Source of the DNA: Euphorbia lathyris
Taxonomy: Eukaryota; Streptophyta; Magnoliopsida; Malpighiales; Euphorbiaceae
Assembly: GCF_963576675.1 (NCBI RefSeq)
Contig: NC_088910.1
Location: 107,412,807-107,476,806 of the forward strand
Length of the DNA: 64,000 nt
Direction: 5' to 3'
This document shows positions 21,480-31,332 of this stretch, one piece after another (within the stretch, counting starts at the first letter, position 1; every line of letters starts with the position of its first letter). The notes beneath the pieces are model-generated. The model had not been told where the DNA came from. It was given only the letters and a program-made list of their open reading frames with translations, and made no database searches. The position numbers were made by a program, and so were the translations under genes.

Positions 21480-22687
21480 GGAGCAAGGAGTCTTGGTATC
21501 TAGACTCGGGAGCAAGCAATCATATGACGGGAAATAAAGAACTTTTTTATAAGCTTGATGAATCTAAGAAATGAAGTATTTCGTTCGATGACAAAACAAA
21601 AGTTCCAGTTGTGGGAAGCGGTGACATTCTTATCAAACTGAAGAATGGAGATCATCAATTTATTTCTCATGTTTATTATGTTCCAGCTTTGAAATCCAAT
21701 ATTTTGAGTATTGGACAACTTTTGGAGAAAGGTTATGAGGTGGAGATGAACAAGAATGGGCTGGTTATGAAAGATGGAAAGAAAAAAATGATTGCAAAAG
21801 TTCCTACGTCTGCAAACAAGATGTTCAAATTAAAAATCAGCACTGATCGTCCTATGTGTTTGAAAGCTTCGTCAGATTCTACATGGTTGTGGCATCTTAG
21901 GATGGGTCACTTGAATTTTGGTGGACTAGAGCAAATGTGCAAGCAACAAATGGTGCATGGATTACCTTCTATAAATCATCCCAATCAGATTTGTGAAGGA
22001 TGTATGTACGGGAAGCAATCCAGAAGGAGTTTTCCAAAGGAGTCTTTGTCAAGCACATCAAAGCCACTTGAATTGGTGCATGCAGATATTTGTGGTCCCA
22101 TTAATCCGAGTTCACATGGAGGAAGCCGGTATTTCTTATTATTTATTGATGATTATACTCGGAAAACATGGGTTTATTTTTTGAAGGCAAAATCTGAAGC
22201 ATTTGAAGTGTTTAAAAAATTTAAAGCACTAGTTGAGAATGAAAGCGGCTTGAAGATTCAATCATTGCGAACTGATCGAGGAGGAGAATTCACATATGAG
22301 AAATTCAATCAGTTCTGTGATTATAATGGTGTTCGTCGATTGCTTACTGTTCCAAGATCTCCTCAACAAAATGGTGTCGTGGAACGGAAAAATAGAACCA
22401 TTCTTAACATGACCCGAAGCATGATGAAGTGCAAAGGTATGCCAAAAGAATTTTGGACAGAAGCAGTAACATGTGCAGTCTATTTAAATAATAGAAGTCC
22501 TTCAAAGAAGCTTTTGCAAAAGACCCCTAATGAAGCATGGTGTGGAAAGAAACCAAATATTTCTCATGTAAAAGTATTTGGTTGTCTTGGTTATGTTCAT
22601 GTTGCTGACGAATTGAGAAGCAAATTGGATGATAAAAGTGAGAAAATGGTATTTATTGGCTATGCAAAAAAATTCCAAAGGTTATAA
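21480..22687 (+). pseudogene. Copia protease and integrase
   Basis: Directly after the CACTA insertion the frame gives SWYLDSGASNHMTG, the aspartic protease active site (D-S-G). A TGA at 21572-21574 breaks the frame where TGG (Trp) is expected. Integrase follows with the HHCC zinc finger (WHLRMGHLN, then ICEGCMYGK) and a DDE core (LVHADICGPI, DRGGEF, NGVVERKNR). At 22666-22672 a run of seven A shifts the frame (FIGYAK...), which ends this reading and puts the rest of pol in another frame. Protease matures Gag-Pol; integrase inserts cDNA in the nucleus. Confidence 0.9.
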
Positions 22688-24533
22688 ATTTTATAATCCT
22701 CGGAATGGAAAAGTTGTGATAAGCAGAGATGCAGAATTTCAAGAAGAAAGCTCTTGGAATTGGGAGATTCCAGAAGAAGAAAATTATGATTTTCTTCCTG
22801 TATATGATGATGATTTTGCAGGTCAAAATGAAGATGTAATTATCACGCCACCGAATTCACCTTCCACATCTCAGACAAATGTGACAGACTCATCCCCAGA
22901 AAGTTCATCAGAAAGGCAGCCTCGAATGAGAAGTTTGAGTGATATTTATGCAGAAACTGAAGAAGTAGATAACGCTACTTTATTCTGTTTGTTTGCTAAT
23001 ACAGAACCTGTACAATTTGAAGAAGCTGTTCAGGAAAAGAAATGGAGACAAGCAATGGATGAAGAAATAAATTCCATAAAGAAGAATGACACTTGGGAAT
23101 TGACAACATTGCCAAAGGGAAAAAAAGCTGTAGCAGTGAAGTGGATTTTCAAAATAAAGAAAAATGCCAAAGGAAAAGTGGAGAAGTATAAAGCTCGCCT
23201 TGTTGCAAAAGGTTTTTCTCAAAAGGCCGGAATTGATTATGAAGAAGTTTTTGCTCCGGTTGCTCGAATTGAGACAATTCGATTAGTTATTTCTTTGGCA
23301 GCTCAACAAGGATGGAAAATTCACCAAATGGATGTCAAATCAGCATTCTTAAATGGAACTCTTGAAGAAGAAGTTTATGTCAATCAACCATTGGGTTATA
23401 CTGTGAAAGGGCAAGAAGATAAGGTGCTGAAGTTAAAAAAGGCTTTGTATGGCCTTAAGCAAGCTCCAAGGGCTTGGTATTCTTGCATCGATGATTATTT
23501 TCAGAAGAATGGCTTCACAAGATGTCCATATGAGCATGCTTTGTATATCAAGGAGAATGAGGATGGAAAAATAATGTATGTATGCTTGTATGTTGATGAT
23601 TTAATTTTCACAGGATCTGATCAAAAGATGATTGAAGAATTTAAGAAGTTGATGACAAATAATTATGAGATGACGGATTTGGGGCTGATGTCATATTATT
23701 TGGGCATTGAAGTTAAGCAAAGTGATGAAGGTGTCTTTTTGTCTCAGAAGTCATATGCAGAAGCTATTTTAAAAGAATTCAAGATGGATAAATGCAATTC
23801 AGCTTCTACGCGAGTGGATTGTCGAAATAAGTTGTCAAAGCATGATGATGAAGAAAAGGTGAATCCAACTTTGTTTAGAAGGTTGGTTGGTAGGTTGAGA
23901 TTTTTGACATGTACAAGGCCAGATATCTTATATGGAGTTGGACTCATTAGTCGTTACATGGAGATTCCAACTTTAACTCATATGGAGGCAGCAAAACGAA
24001 TACTTCGATACATCAAAGGTACACTGGATTATGGCTCATTTTACTCTTCCCAGAACAATTTCAGATTGTATGGATTCAGTGATAGTGATTGGGGAGGAGA
24101 TGTTGATAATAGAAAAAGCACAACTGGTTTTGTGTTTTTTATGGGAACTGTTGTTTTTGCTTGGAGTTCTAAGAAACAAGCAATTGTTACACTTTCAACA
24201 TGTGAAGCAGAGTATGTTGCAGCAGCTTCTTGTGTTTGTCATGCAATATGGTTGAGACGGATGTTAAAAAGTTTGAAGTTTGCTCTAGGTGGAGCAACTG
24301 ATATTTTTGTTGATAATAAGTCAGCTATTGCGTTGGCTAAAAATCCGATCTTTCATGATAGAAGCAAACACATTGACACCAATTATCACTTTATTAGAGA
24401 ATGCATTGGAAGTAAAGAAATTCAACTCAAGCATGTACCATCCAAAGATCAAGTTGCTGATATTTTTACTAAAGCTTTGAAGTTGGAAGATTTCAGCAGA
24501 TTGAGAGCTGTTCTTGGTGTAACTAAGGGATAA
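22667..24533 (+). pseudogene. Copia reverse transcriptase and RNase H
   Basis: It continues integrase in the shifted frame ([10 protein letters not shown]). An acidic linker precedes RT with [23 protein letters not shown] and the catalytic CLYVDDL, then RNase H with [22 protein letters not shown] and ADIFTKALK. It ends ...LGVTKG at the stop codon 24531-24533, 15 bases before the polypurine tract. Within itself this 620-codon frame is uninterrupted, so the break is confined to the single-base slip upstream and the TGA in protease. RT copies the element RNA inside the particle. Confidence 0.9.
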
Positions 24534-24548
24534 AAAAATTATAAGTTT

Positions 24549-24556
24549 AAGGGGGT
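24549..24556 (+). other. Polypurine tract
   Basis: AAGGGGGT just before the 3' LTR, the plus-strand primer of reverse transcription. Confidence 0.8.
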
Positions 24557-24557
24557 G

Positions 24558-24783
24558 TGTTGAAATAATAAACTTATAATTAATAGAGTCTTTAATGTGG
24601 TTCAGTGTATTATCTAAGAGTCATTTATGTATCTGTATTTATAGAGAGTTAATGTTGTTTACTAAGAGTCATGTTTGTAATCTATAAATACCTATCAATA
24701 CATGTAGTAAGGTAAGAGAATTTTCTTCCAGCAATTATACTCTTCCTCTGTTACCTTTGAAAGTTTATTTATTTGATCCAACA
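24558..24783 (+). repeat. 3' LTR of copia element
   Basis: 226 bases, TGTTGAAAT...GATCCAACA, followed by the target duplication TAACC. Confidence 0.9.
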
Positions 24784-24788
24784 TAACC

Positions 24789-25602
24789 CTCAATTCCCTT
24801 ATCTGTTTGCTTGGGTTCCCGAAAACAATTGATATACCTTTTGATTCATTTGGTAGCTGTTTGGTTTAAAGGAGACAATAAACCCGAATTCCCGATTTTT
24901 TTAACAACAATTTTTATACATACATAGTCTACATTATCATATCTACAATCAAAAAATAAATAAATTAATCAGATATAAATATAAAAATTAAAATCCATTA
25001 CTTCAACTGTTAAAATCAAATGACGGTGAAACAGATGAATCTGAAATAAACTTAATGAAAGAAAATGTCTAAAAATTAATTTTTTTTTAAAGTTATTTTA
25101 AACTAATTAGAAATAAATAGTAAAACTGAATAAGATGATAAATAAAAAATTTGATCAAAATTATTTTTGACCATAAGAAAATATAAATAAATAAGTATAA
25201 TGATAAAGTGTGAAATATTGACCAGGAACTCATGTGGTGTTGTTGAATGCACTCTAATGCAGTTAGATAGAAAAGCCGTCAAAGGATTTATATGTCATAA
25301 AGAACATTAGAGATATGTGTAAACATATGATAGAGAGTATATCATTCAGTGGAACCACTGATATTCGGTATCAACTAATTGTAACCCATGCCTATCGAAA
25401 TGATTATCTGTTTAAAATTGGTGAGCCTTCCACATGACATTGTCCTTTAATTGCTCGTTATCCATAAGTATCTCGTAGATAAATTTGAACCAAATATCAA
25501 AACAAGGGTATTCTTGGATCTATACATTGGGTAAATTGTGCTTATTATGGTTAGATAATTTTGTTTAATTGTGATTTTTATTGCTTTTCATAATATAGTT
25601 TA
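24789..25602. other. Intergenic, AT-rich, nothing recognised
   Basis: No coding frame of note and no repeat that I can pair. Confidence 0.45.
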
Positions 25603-26180
25603 GGAAAAATTACAAAATTGGATCAAATGGAAGATCCATTTACATATTTAACCCATTTATCTAACCTACTACATATTTAGACTATTTTTGTGTGGCTTTA
25701 TAGCACTTAGAAATTTTTTAGTCTTTCTTTTTCCTCCCTTCGATCTGACTTCGCATATTTCGCAATATACGAAGTATGCGAAAATAATGTTTGGTTCAAT
25801 ATATGATTTTAATTCGCAGATTTCGCAATATACGAAGTATGCGAAAATAATGTTTGGTTCAATATATGATTTTAATTCGCAGATTTCGCAATATGCGAAG
25901 CCTGCAAACACAATACTAATTGAAAGGTTAACTTTCATTTTCACAGATTTCATAATATACGGAGTAAAAGACGTGTTTTTAGGCAATATTATCTTCGAAT
26001 ACTTCGCCTATTGCGAAATCTGCGAAGTGCTATATAACAAAAAAGGCATAACAACAAAGGTGCAACAATAATTCTAACATTAAAATCATAATATTATCAA
26101 AATTTATAACAAGATTGTAACAATAACAACACTAAAAGCATAATATTATCAAAATTTACAACAAGATTGTAACAATAAAA
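25603..26180. mobile_element. Partial relative of the MULE-like element, inverted
   Basis: The left end GGAAAAATTACAAAATTGG, TCAAATGG and TTTAGACTATTTT matches the TIRs at 880-990 and 2208-2320. 26040-26175 is the reverse complement of about 1740-1870, with the repeated AACAAGATTGTAACAATAA block. The region between holds the GCGAAAT palindromes. I cannot find the second TIR, so the element is truncated or its far end has decayed. Confidence 0.5.
25750..25905. repeat. 63-bp tandem repeat, ~2.5 units
   Basis: Units start at 25750, 25813 and 25876 (period exactly 63). Each carries TTCGCA-ATTTCGCAATA, then ACGAAGTATGCGAAAATAAT and TTGGTTCAATATATG. The first two are nearly identical; the third breaks off after about 30 bases. 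Confidence 0.9.
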
Positions 26181-27130
26181 CATTAAAATCATTTGAATGT
26201 CAATGTGACCAATTATAAAAACACAAAACAAAACTCAATTAGACATGTCTGCCCATTTAAGTCTATTTTGTTAGCAAATTTCGCGCTTCCATTGTTTCCA
26301 TTCAATTTAATCTCAAACTATCATTTAACTTTACGCTTCTGTTTCTTAACAAATTGTTCTGATCACTCTATTTTACACATACATGCCTTATATTATATAC
26401 TTCAATTACAGTGTTCTTTAGCTCTAAAATTTAACCACATAACCATCTTCAATTCTCACTTTATACTTCTCTAAAACCAGTCCAGAATCTCTACAAGCAT
26501 ATCGAGGATACCTGAAGTTTTCTGAACCCTCAAATCTTCCATTTTCATTGGTGTGTTTGTTGGAATTTTCTTAAATTCTTGTTTCTAAACTCAATGATAA
26601 TCTCTCCACATCAATACACATAATTTTGGTCCTAGAATTGGTGGTTCACTTCAACGATCAAGACGACAAATCAAGTTTGTTGGTTTAATTTTAATTTTAA
26701 TTCCTATACATATTGATTGTTGTTATTCCTTTTAGCTACAATTTCAATTCTGCAACTTCGGTTCAAATTACATAGTTTTAATACCCGAATTACGTGATTT
26801 CCATTGTAATTATTGCTTTATTCTCACCTTGTAAGCAACACACATTACAATAAATCAATAAAGAGAAAAGAAAATAAGAAAGAAAATTAAAAAGTTTCTA
26901 TGTGTTGATTTTTTTAAGCTTTGAGTGAATGATTGTCGATTAGTAAATTTTGTATAATGGCAATAGGGATCCAAAACGGGCTTTTTCTCAATTATTGAGT
27001 TTGTTGTGCTAATCATGTGTTAGAAGTCAGGTCTTTAGCCACAACTATTTCATTAAATGGGTTTAATCATTGAGAAATAAATTTTTTGGCATGTCCATAA
27101 TTTCCTTCTCACATGTGTGAAGTATTTAGA
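26181..27130. other. Intergenic, nothing recognised
   Basis: AT-rich with scattered pyrimidine-rich stretches at 26240-26480. No supported gene or repeat. Confidence 0.4.
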
Positions 27131-27139
27131 AAATATTGA

Positions 27140-27497
27140 TAACACAATAGTACACAACAACTCTAATACAAGTATAGAAATGGAGTGCTTGTCCATAAAG
27201 TGTGCATGATGATTAACAAATAGACTCATAGTGTTTCAGGCTGGCTGGCTTAATGATTAAATACTAAATTAAAATTTGTAGTATCTTAATAATATATACA
27301 AGTTACTAATATATTAAGCGTTTATGTTTCATGTGTCTCAATTTAATAATGTAACTTAATAATATATACTTAATATAATAAGCGTTTATATTTCATGTGC
27401 AGATCGATTGAAGAGATCATCGACAGTGGAGCAACAGGTAGCTAAGATATTGCTCAAGTTGAAGATTTTGAAAGCTCAAGTTCAACCCAATTCCCAT
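27140..27497 (+). repeat. Upstream part of the duplicated host-gene block, copy 3
   Basis: Homologous to the regions before gene copies 1 and 2. It contains 51 bases (27414-27464) that both other copies lack, bounded by TTGAAG direct repeats at 27408-27413 and 27459-27464. Confidence 0.8.
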
Positions 27498-27507
27498 CTA
27501 TAAATAC
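27498..27507 (+). promoter_or_regulatory. TATA box of host gene copy 3
   Basis: CTATAAATAC, 84-93 bases before the ATG. It is the intact form of the element that reads CTTTAAATAC in copies 1 and 2. Confidence 0.65.
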
Positions 27508-27590
27508 CCTTCAACTCAATCCACAATTTGCAACCAGAAGCTAATTAAAATATAAAGCAATTAGTCCAATTAAGAGAAGCAAATTCAGAA

Positions 27591-27878
27591 ATGGCATCAA
27601 AAACACAAGCCAGCATTGCCTTCCTGGTCTGCCTCAACCTTATCTTCTTCGGCATGGTCAGTGCTCAAACTTGCAGCATTGATTACAAGAAACTTAATTC
27701 CCTCAATGTTTTATACTGCCAACTTCTTTCACCTCTTGCTGATGCTGAAGCTGCTGTATGCCTTTGCACTGCCATTAAAGCTAATTTCTTTGGCATTGTC
27801 CTCGACGCTGATGTTACTTTGAGCGCTTTGCTCGGCGCCTGCGGCAAAAGTGTTCCCACTGGATATAAGTGCACTTAG
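27591..27878 (+). CDS. Secreted hydrophobic-seed-type cysteine-rich protein, copy 3
   Basis: A 95-residue intronless protein that differs from copies 1 and 2 at nine positions: M12L, L19F and S21G in the signal peptide; A37S, D50A, L66F, I71L, T79A and S90T in the mature part. All six mature cysteines, the CLC motif and GYKCT are conserved, so the six-cysteine pattern is a stable feature of this small family and not an error in one copy. The signal peptide ends SAQTC as before. The 5' region keeps a canonical TATA box and a 51-base segment lost from the other two genes, so this copy probably has the more ancestral promoter. Its role is unknown; the family binds lipids or acts in cell walls. 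Confidence 0.9.
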   Translation: MASKTQASIAFLVCLNLIFFGMVSAQTCSIDYKKLNSLNVLYCQLLSPLADAEAAVCLCTAIKANFFGIVLDADVTLSALLGACGKSVPTGYKCT

Positions 27879-28338
27879 AACTCATTCTTCATCATCATCC
27901 TTTCTACTGCTTTCATTTCCATCCGATCCACCTATATATATATGGCTATATATTATCTAGCTAGTGTATATGCCAATGAACATTTAATAAATAATTGTCT
28001 TTTTTTAATGATGATCACTTAGAAGTGGTTACTCCACACTGTTGTAGGTCTTCTTTCTACTCTATTAATTCTAAAGCAGAGCAATAATAATAAATAATAT
28101 TACCTACCTATATTTAATTTTAAACCATTATGTCGTTAGCGTACTCAAATTCTAATAGCAAATTCATGATTAGTGAAATCTTGGGTTATTTAGACAAACA
28201 ATCAAAGTGTTTTTTTTTTTTTTTTTAAATTATTCTAATGATTATCTTGCAAATAACCATTTAATTAATCTCAAAATTAAGATTCTGAGTTTATAATCTG
28301 TTCACTGCTAGAGTTTTAATTTTACTAAACTAAGTGAT

Positions 28339-28818
28339 ATCATATGAACCAAGAATTTGGCTTAGACACGTGTACAATAAGAAGTTTTAGGCATAAAGTA
28401 TAACTAATAGGATATGTGGACCAATAGTAAAGATACACTTCTAATCCTAATATAATGCCATAAAATACGGAAAGAGAAAAGGTGCACCAGACATGACTCA
28501 TGAGCCAATTAACTACTCACGCGTGGAAAGGTTACTCAAAGACGAGTATGTTTGGGTTATCTATAAATAGCCAGTCCTAAAATATCATAAGATACGTAAT
28601 CATATACCAAACACTTTGATTTCAAGTTTCTCAACCTACTCTAAGTATCTTACTAACTTATAGCATTGGAGAGAGGGATATCGTATTCAGTCTGTCCAAG
28701 ACTATTTGTTCATTCTATTTAGGTGATTCCAATTCAGCGCCATTGTTACAGTATGTGGATTGATGGACATCACTATGTATACTTATGTTATCTATCAACT
28801 GATACACCCCTGTATCAG
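28339..28818 (+). repeat. Possible solo LTR remnant
   Basis: The region opens TGATATCA and closes CTGTATCA. It contains TCTATAAATAGCC (28560-28572), followed about 80 bases later by CTTACTAACTTATAGCATTGGAG, resembling the U5 of some plant gypsy LTRs. No target duplication was found. Could also be an unrelated promoter. Confidence 0.3.
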
Positions 28819-29045
28819 AAGCAATAATAATATTATTGGAAATATATTTTGTAATAATCTTTTTTATTGATTTAAGAAAAAGTTGTGCATTGACCTTGAA
28901 ATATTAATGATACCTAAAAAGATATCTATATATATATATATATTTCAATCCAAAATTTTATAAAAAAGTAAAATTTATGCGCTAATCGAGCATTTTTTTT
29001 AATATGTGTGATTTTTTTTTTAATATGTGTGAAATATTGGTTGAT

Positions 29046-29181
29046 AAAATATGGTAGTGGATAGGACAGAGTGGAGGGAGAGAATTTGTGTCGCTGACAT
29101 GACTTGATTTCACGGTTTTATATGATGGTTTATGTTAGCCGACCCCGAATCATTTCGGGACTAATGCTTTGTTGTTGTTGC
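29046..29181 (+). mobile_element. SINE-like element with 17-bp target duplication
   Basis: GTGAAATATTGGTTGAT occurs perfectly at 29029-29045 and 29182-29198. Between them is 136 bases ending GCCGACCCCGAATCATTTCGGGACTAATGCTTTGTTGTTGTTG (shown in parts: GCCGACCCCGAAT, then TTTGTTGTTGTTG), the tail type of plant Au-like tRNA-derived SINEs with TTG repeats. I do not see good A and B boxes at the front, so it is probably 5' truncated. Confidence 0.7.
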
Positions 29182-29198
29182 GTGAAATATTGGTTGAT

Positions 29199-30246
29199 GA
29201 TTTTAATTTTTTAGCATTATATCTTTTTTTTTCTTTTGTTAGGACTAATATTTACTTCTGAGGTTTCCTTTTCTTTTGTAATTTTTTCTATTTGATTTCG
29301 AATTATCTTTCTTCTAGCAGAGAGATCTTTTATTTTTTGTTCTATCAGCGAATAATTTATACAAGGTATAGGTCGAGTTGGGGTGGAAAATTTAGAAACC
29401 GTTCAATTATTGTTATTGATTATCGAATCATTTTTTTTACTTTCATTTAATTCATCTACTTCTCTAAATTCCGATAAAAACTTTTTATTTCTTTTTTATT
29501 TTGATAGTTTCTTTATTATTTCTTGTTAAAAAAAATGTTTTTGATGATCGAGTGTTTTTTTTTCTTTTGATAAATTTTGAAATAATTTTATTCTTTCTTC
29601 TAAAATTCTTATAACTCGAAAACCCTTTTTTTCATCTTTATAATTTTTTTTCAAGTTTTTTAAAGATGGGTTTAAAAAGTGAAAGCCGTTTTCGGGGAGA
29701 ACCAAAAGGAAGTTCCGCTTCCATTCCCCAAACAGTTAAAAAACAAAAATCCCTTTCTTCTACTTTCCTTTTTTATTTTACTTTTATGAGGGAATTTTAC
29801 TTTCGATCTGTGCCAAGGTTTTAAACCAAAAGGAAATAGGATCTTTATTTGAATCCCACATGTTAACCAATTGTTAGAAAATTCTTTTTCTAATAATTGA
29901 ACTCCATTATAGGTACATTTAACATGCATTTCTCTACCACAATCCTTTACATCGTCGGACCATGCGGGAGTTTGAAAAAATAATATACTAATGATATTTT
30001 TAGTTAGTATTAATGAGGGTAAGATAATATATTTTCTAAGACTTGATTGGGTTACTAAAACACAACCTCTTAGTACTTGAGCAAGAAAAATCTTATCCCA
30101 GATTTCCGCTATTTTTATTCGTGCTTTGTCCTCTCTTTTGTTAACTTTTCTTTTGGTCTCTTCTTTTTTCTTACTTTCTTTTATTTTTTTTCTCTAGATA
30201 AGTATAATTTCGAAAATCTGTAATCTGTGTTTTTAGACATGCAATT
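29199..30246 (-). pseudogene. ycf1: Nuclear insert of plastid ycf1 (Tic214) fragment
   Basis: On the minus strand, pieces of the plastid Ycf1/Tic214 protein of the inner-envelope import machinery read in order: [76 protein letters not shown], then a frame change and, further on, a block like [21 protein letters not shown] (shown in part: KDLSARRK). This covers about 1.05 kb from the middle to C-terminal part of a gene normally over 5 kb. The reading is broken by frameshifts and stops, and the piece is flanked by nuclear SINE and LINE sequence, so it is a decayed nuclear plastid insertion (NUPT) with no function. Confidence 0.85.
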
Positions 30247-30738
30247 TTTTTATTGAAGGCCGGTTAGCGAGAGAGTGTAAAAAACAGATATCACAGCTAT
30301 GCTGACACCTCTGAAAATCACAGCAAACCCGAATCAATATTATTAAAGAAGAAAAGAAAAGTTATAAAGAACCAAATACAAAAGTTCAAAACAAAACCAT
30401 GTCAAGCGAAGCGATAAGAACCACGTCCCACAAGATCATGCAAAAAAGTCGGGCAACAAAAATTAGGAATTAAATCCCACCAATGCAAACTATCGACCAT
30501 ACGACCAAAAGAGGCAAGAGAATCAGCAACCGCATTTCCTTCACGATAAATGTGAGAAATGACAAATTACGTGGAATCTAATTTTGATAAACAATCAATC
30601 CAACTCTGACGAACCACCCAAGGAACAGTAGTCGACTTACTACGCAACAACTGAACAATATAAGTCGAGTCACTCTCTAACCAAAGGTGACGCCAACCTT
30701 TGTCAAAAGTCGTATGAATCGCATAAATGGCAGCCTTC
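30247..30738 (-). mobile_element. LINE 3' end with RNase H domain, truncated
   Basis: The minus strand encodes an RNase H-like (RVT_3) tail of a plant non-LTR retrotransposon or related gene: DKGWRHLWLESDSTYIVQLL, WVVRQSWIDCLSKLDST, a TAA stop, then ISHIYREGNAVADSLASFG and HWWDLIPNFC. About 150 bases of 3' untranslated sequence and a short A-rich end (AATAAAAAAA, minus) follow. The 5' side is cut by the LTR of element A at 30739. A domesticated RNase H gene is an alternative, but the stop argues against function. Confidence 0.65.
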
Positions 30739-31332
30739 TGTTGAAACACCTTTCCACATGATTTTGATTTGACAAAATTATTTAAGTTAATCCATGATTA
30801 AGACAATTAAATTTATATGCTTTGATTTAATTGTACTAATGCGTTTGTTCAATGTTGAGAATAAAAATATATACATATAAGAACGGGAATCAAAGTAAGA
30901 CAGAACGTAGTCAGCATAATAACATAGCACGAGCTGAGTAAAGTATAACTCAGTATGAAAGAAGGAAAGTCTTCTTCAGAACTGAAACTTGCAGATAAAG
31001 CTGACCACAAAAGCTGAGGAGAACTTAACTCAGAAAAGTCCTCTTTGGAACAATATCTTGCACAACGAAGCTGACCATGGAAGCTGAGTAAGAAGCAACT
31101 CAGTATCGTAAATAGAAACGATCAAAGACAACGGCTATCAAAGTAAAGCTGAGTGCTCTTCAGGACAGCACCAATGATCCGTTTGCTAAAAGACAAGATC
31201 CGACAGTGATCTGCGCCAAATCAAAAGCTTTGGAATCATGCAAGGATATAGTTTCGAGACGCATGGGTCAACTGTCCTCTAGCTAAAAGACGAAACTGGC
31301 GAACCTGCGAGAAGAAGACAAGCCTGACACCT

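Larger units (their letters stand above)
15148..24783 (+). mobile_element. Ty1/copia retrotransposon, split by a CACTA element
   Basis: The 5' LTR 15148-15385 and 3' LTR 24558-24783 share TGTTGAAATAATAAAC...TTGATCCAACA, and the target duplication is TAACC (15143-15147 and 24784-24788). The primer-binding site and polypurine tract are in place. Gene order is gag, protease, integrase, RT, RNase H, as in copia. Subtracting the 5031-bp CACTA insert and one CAA leaves about 4.6 kb, a normal copia length. The LTRs differ by a short insertion (TCTGTCTGTATC region) and a few bases, so the insertion is fairly young. It is TNT-1-like in protein motifs; I do not settle the lineage. Confidence 0.92.

Noticed and set aside
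25750..25905. CRISPR-like array
   Set aside because: Units are contiguous with no spacers, and the genome is a plant's.
25669..26071. Open frames on both strands over the 63-bp repeats
   Set aside because: Explained by a period divisible by three in a transposable-element interior.
29199..30246. Plastid contamination of the assembly
   Set aside because: The segment is frame-broken and joined to a SINE target duplication on one side and LINE sequence on the other.
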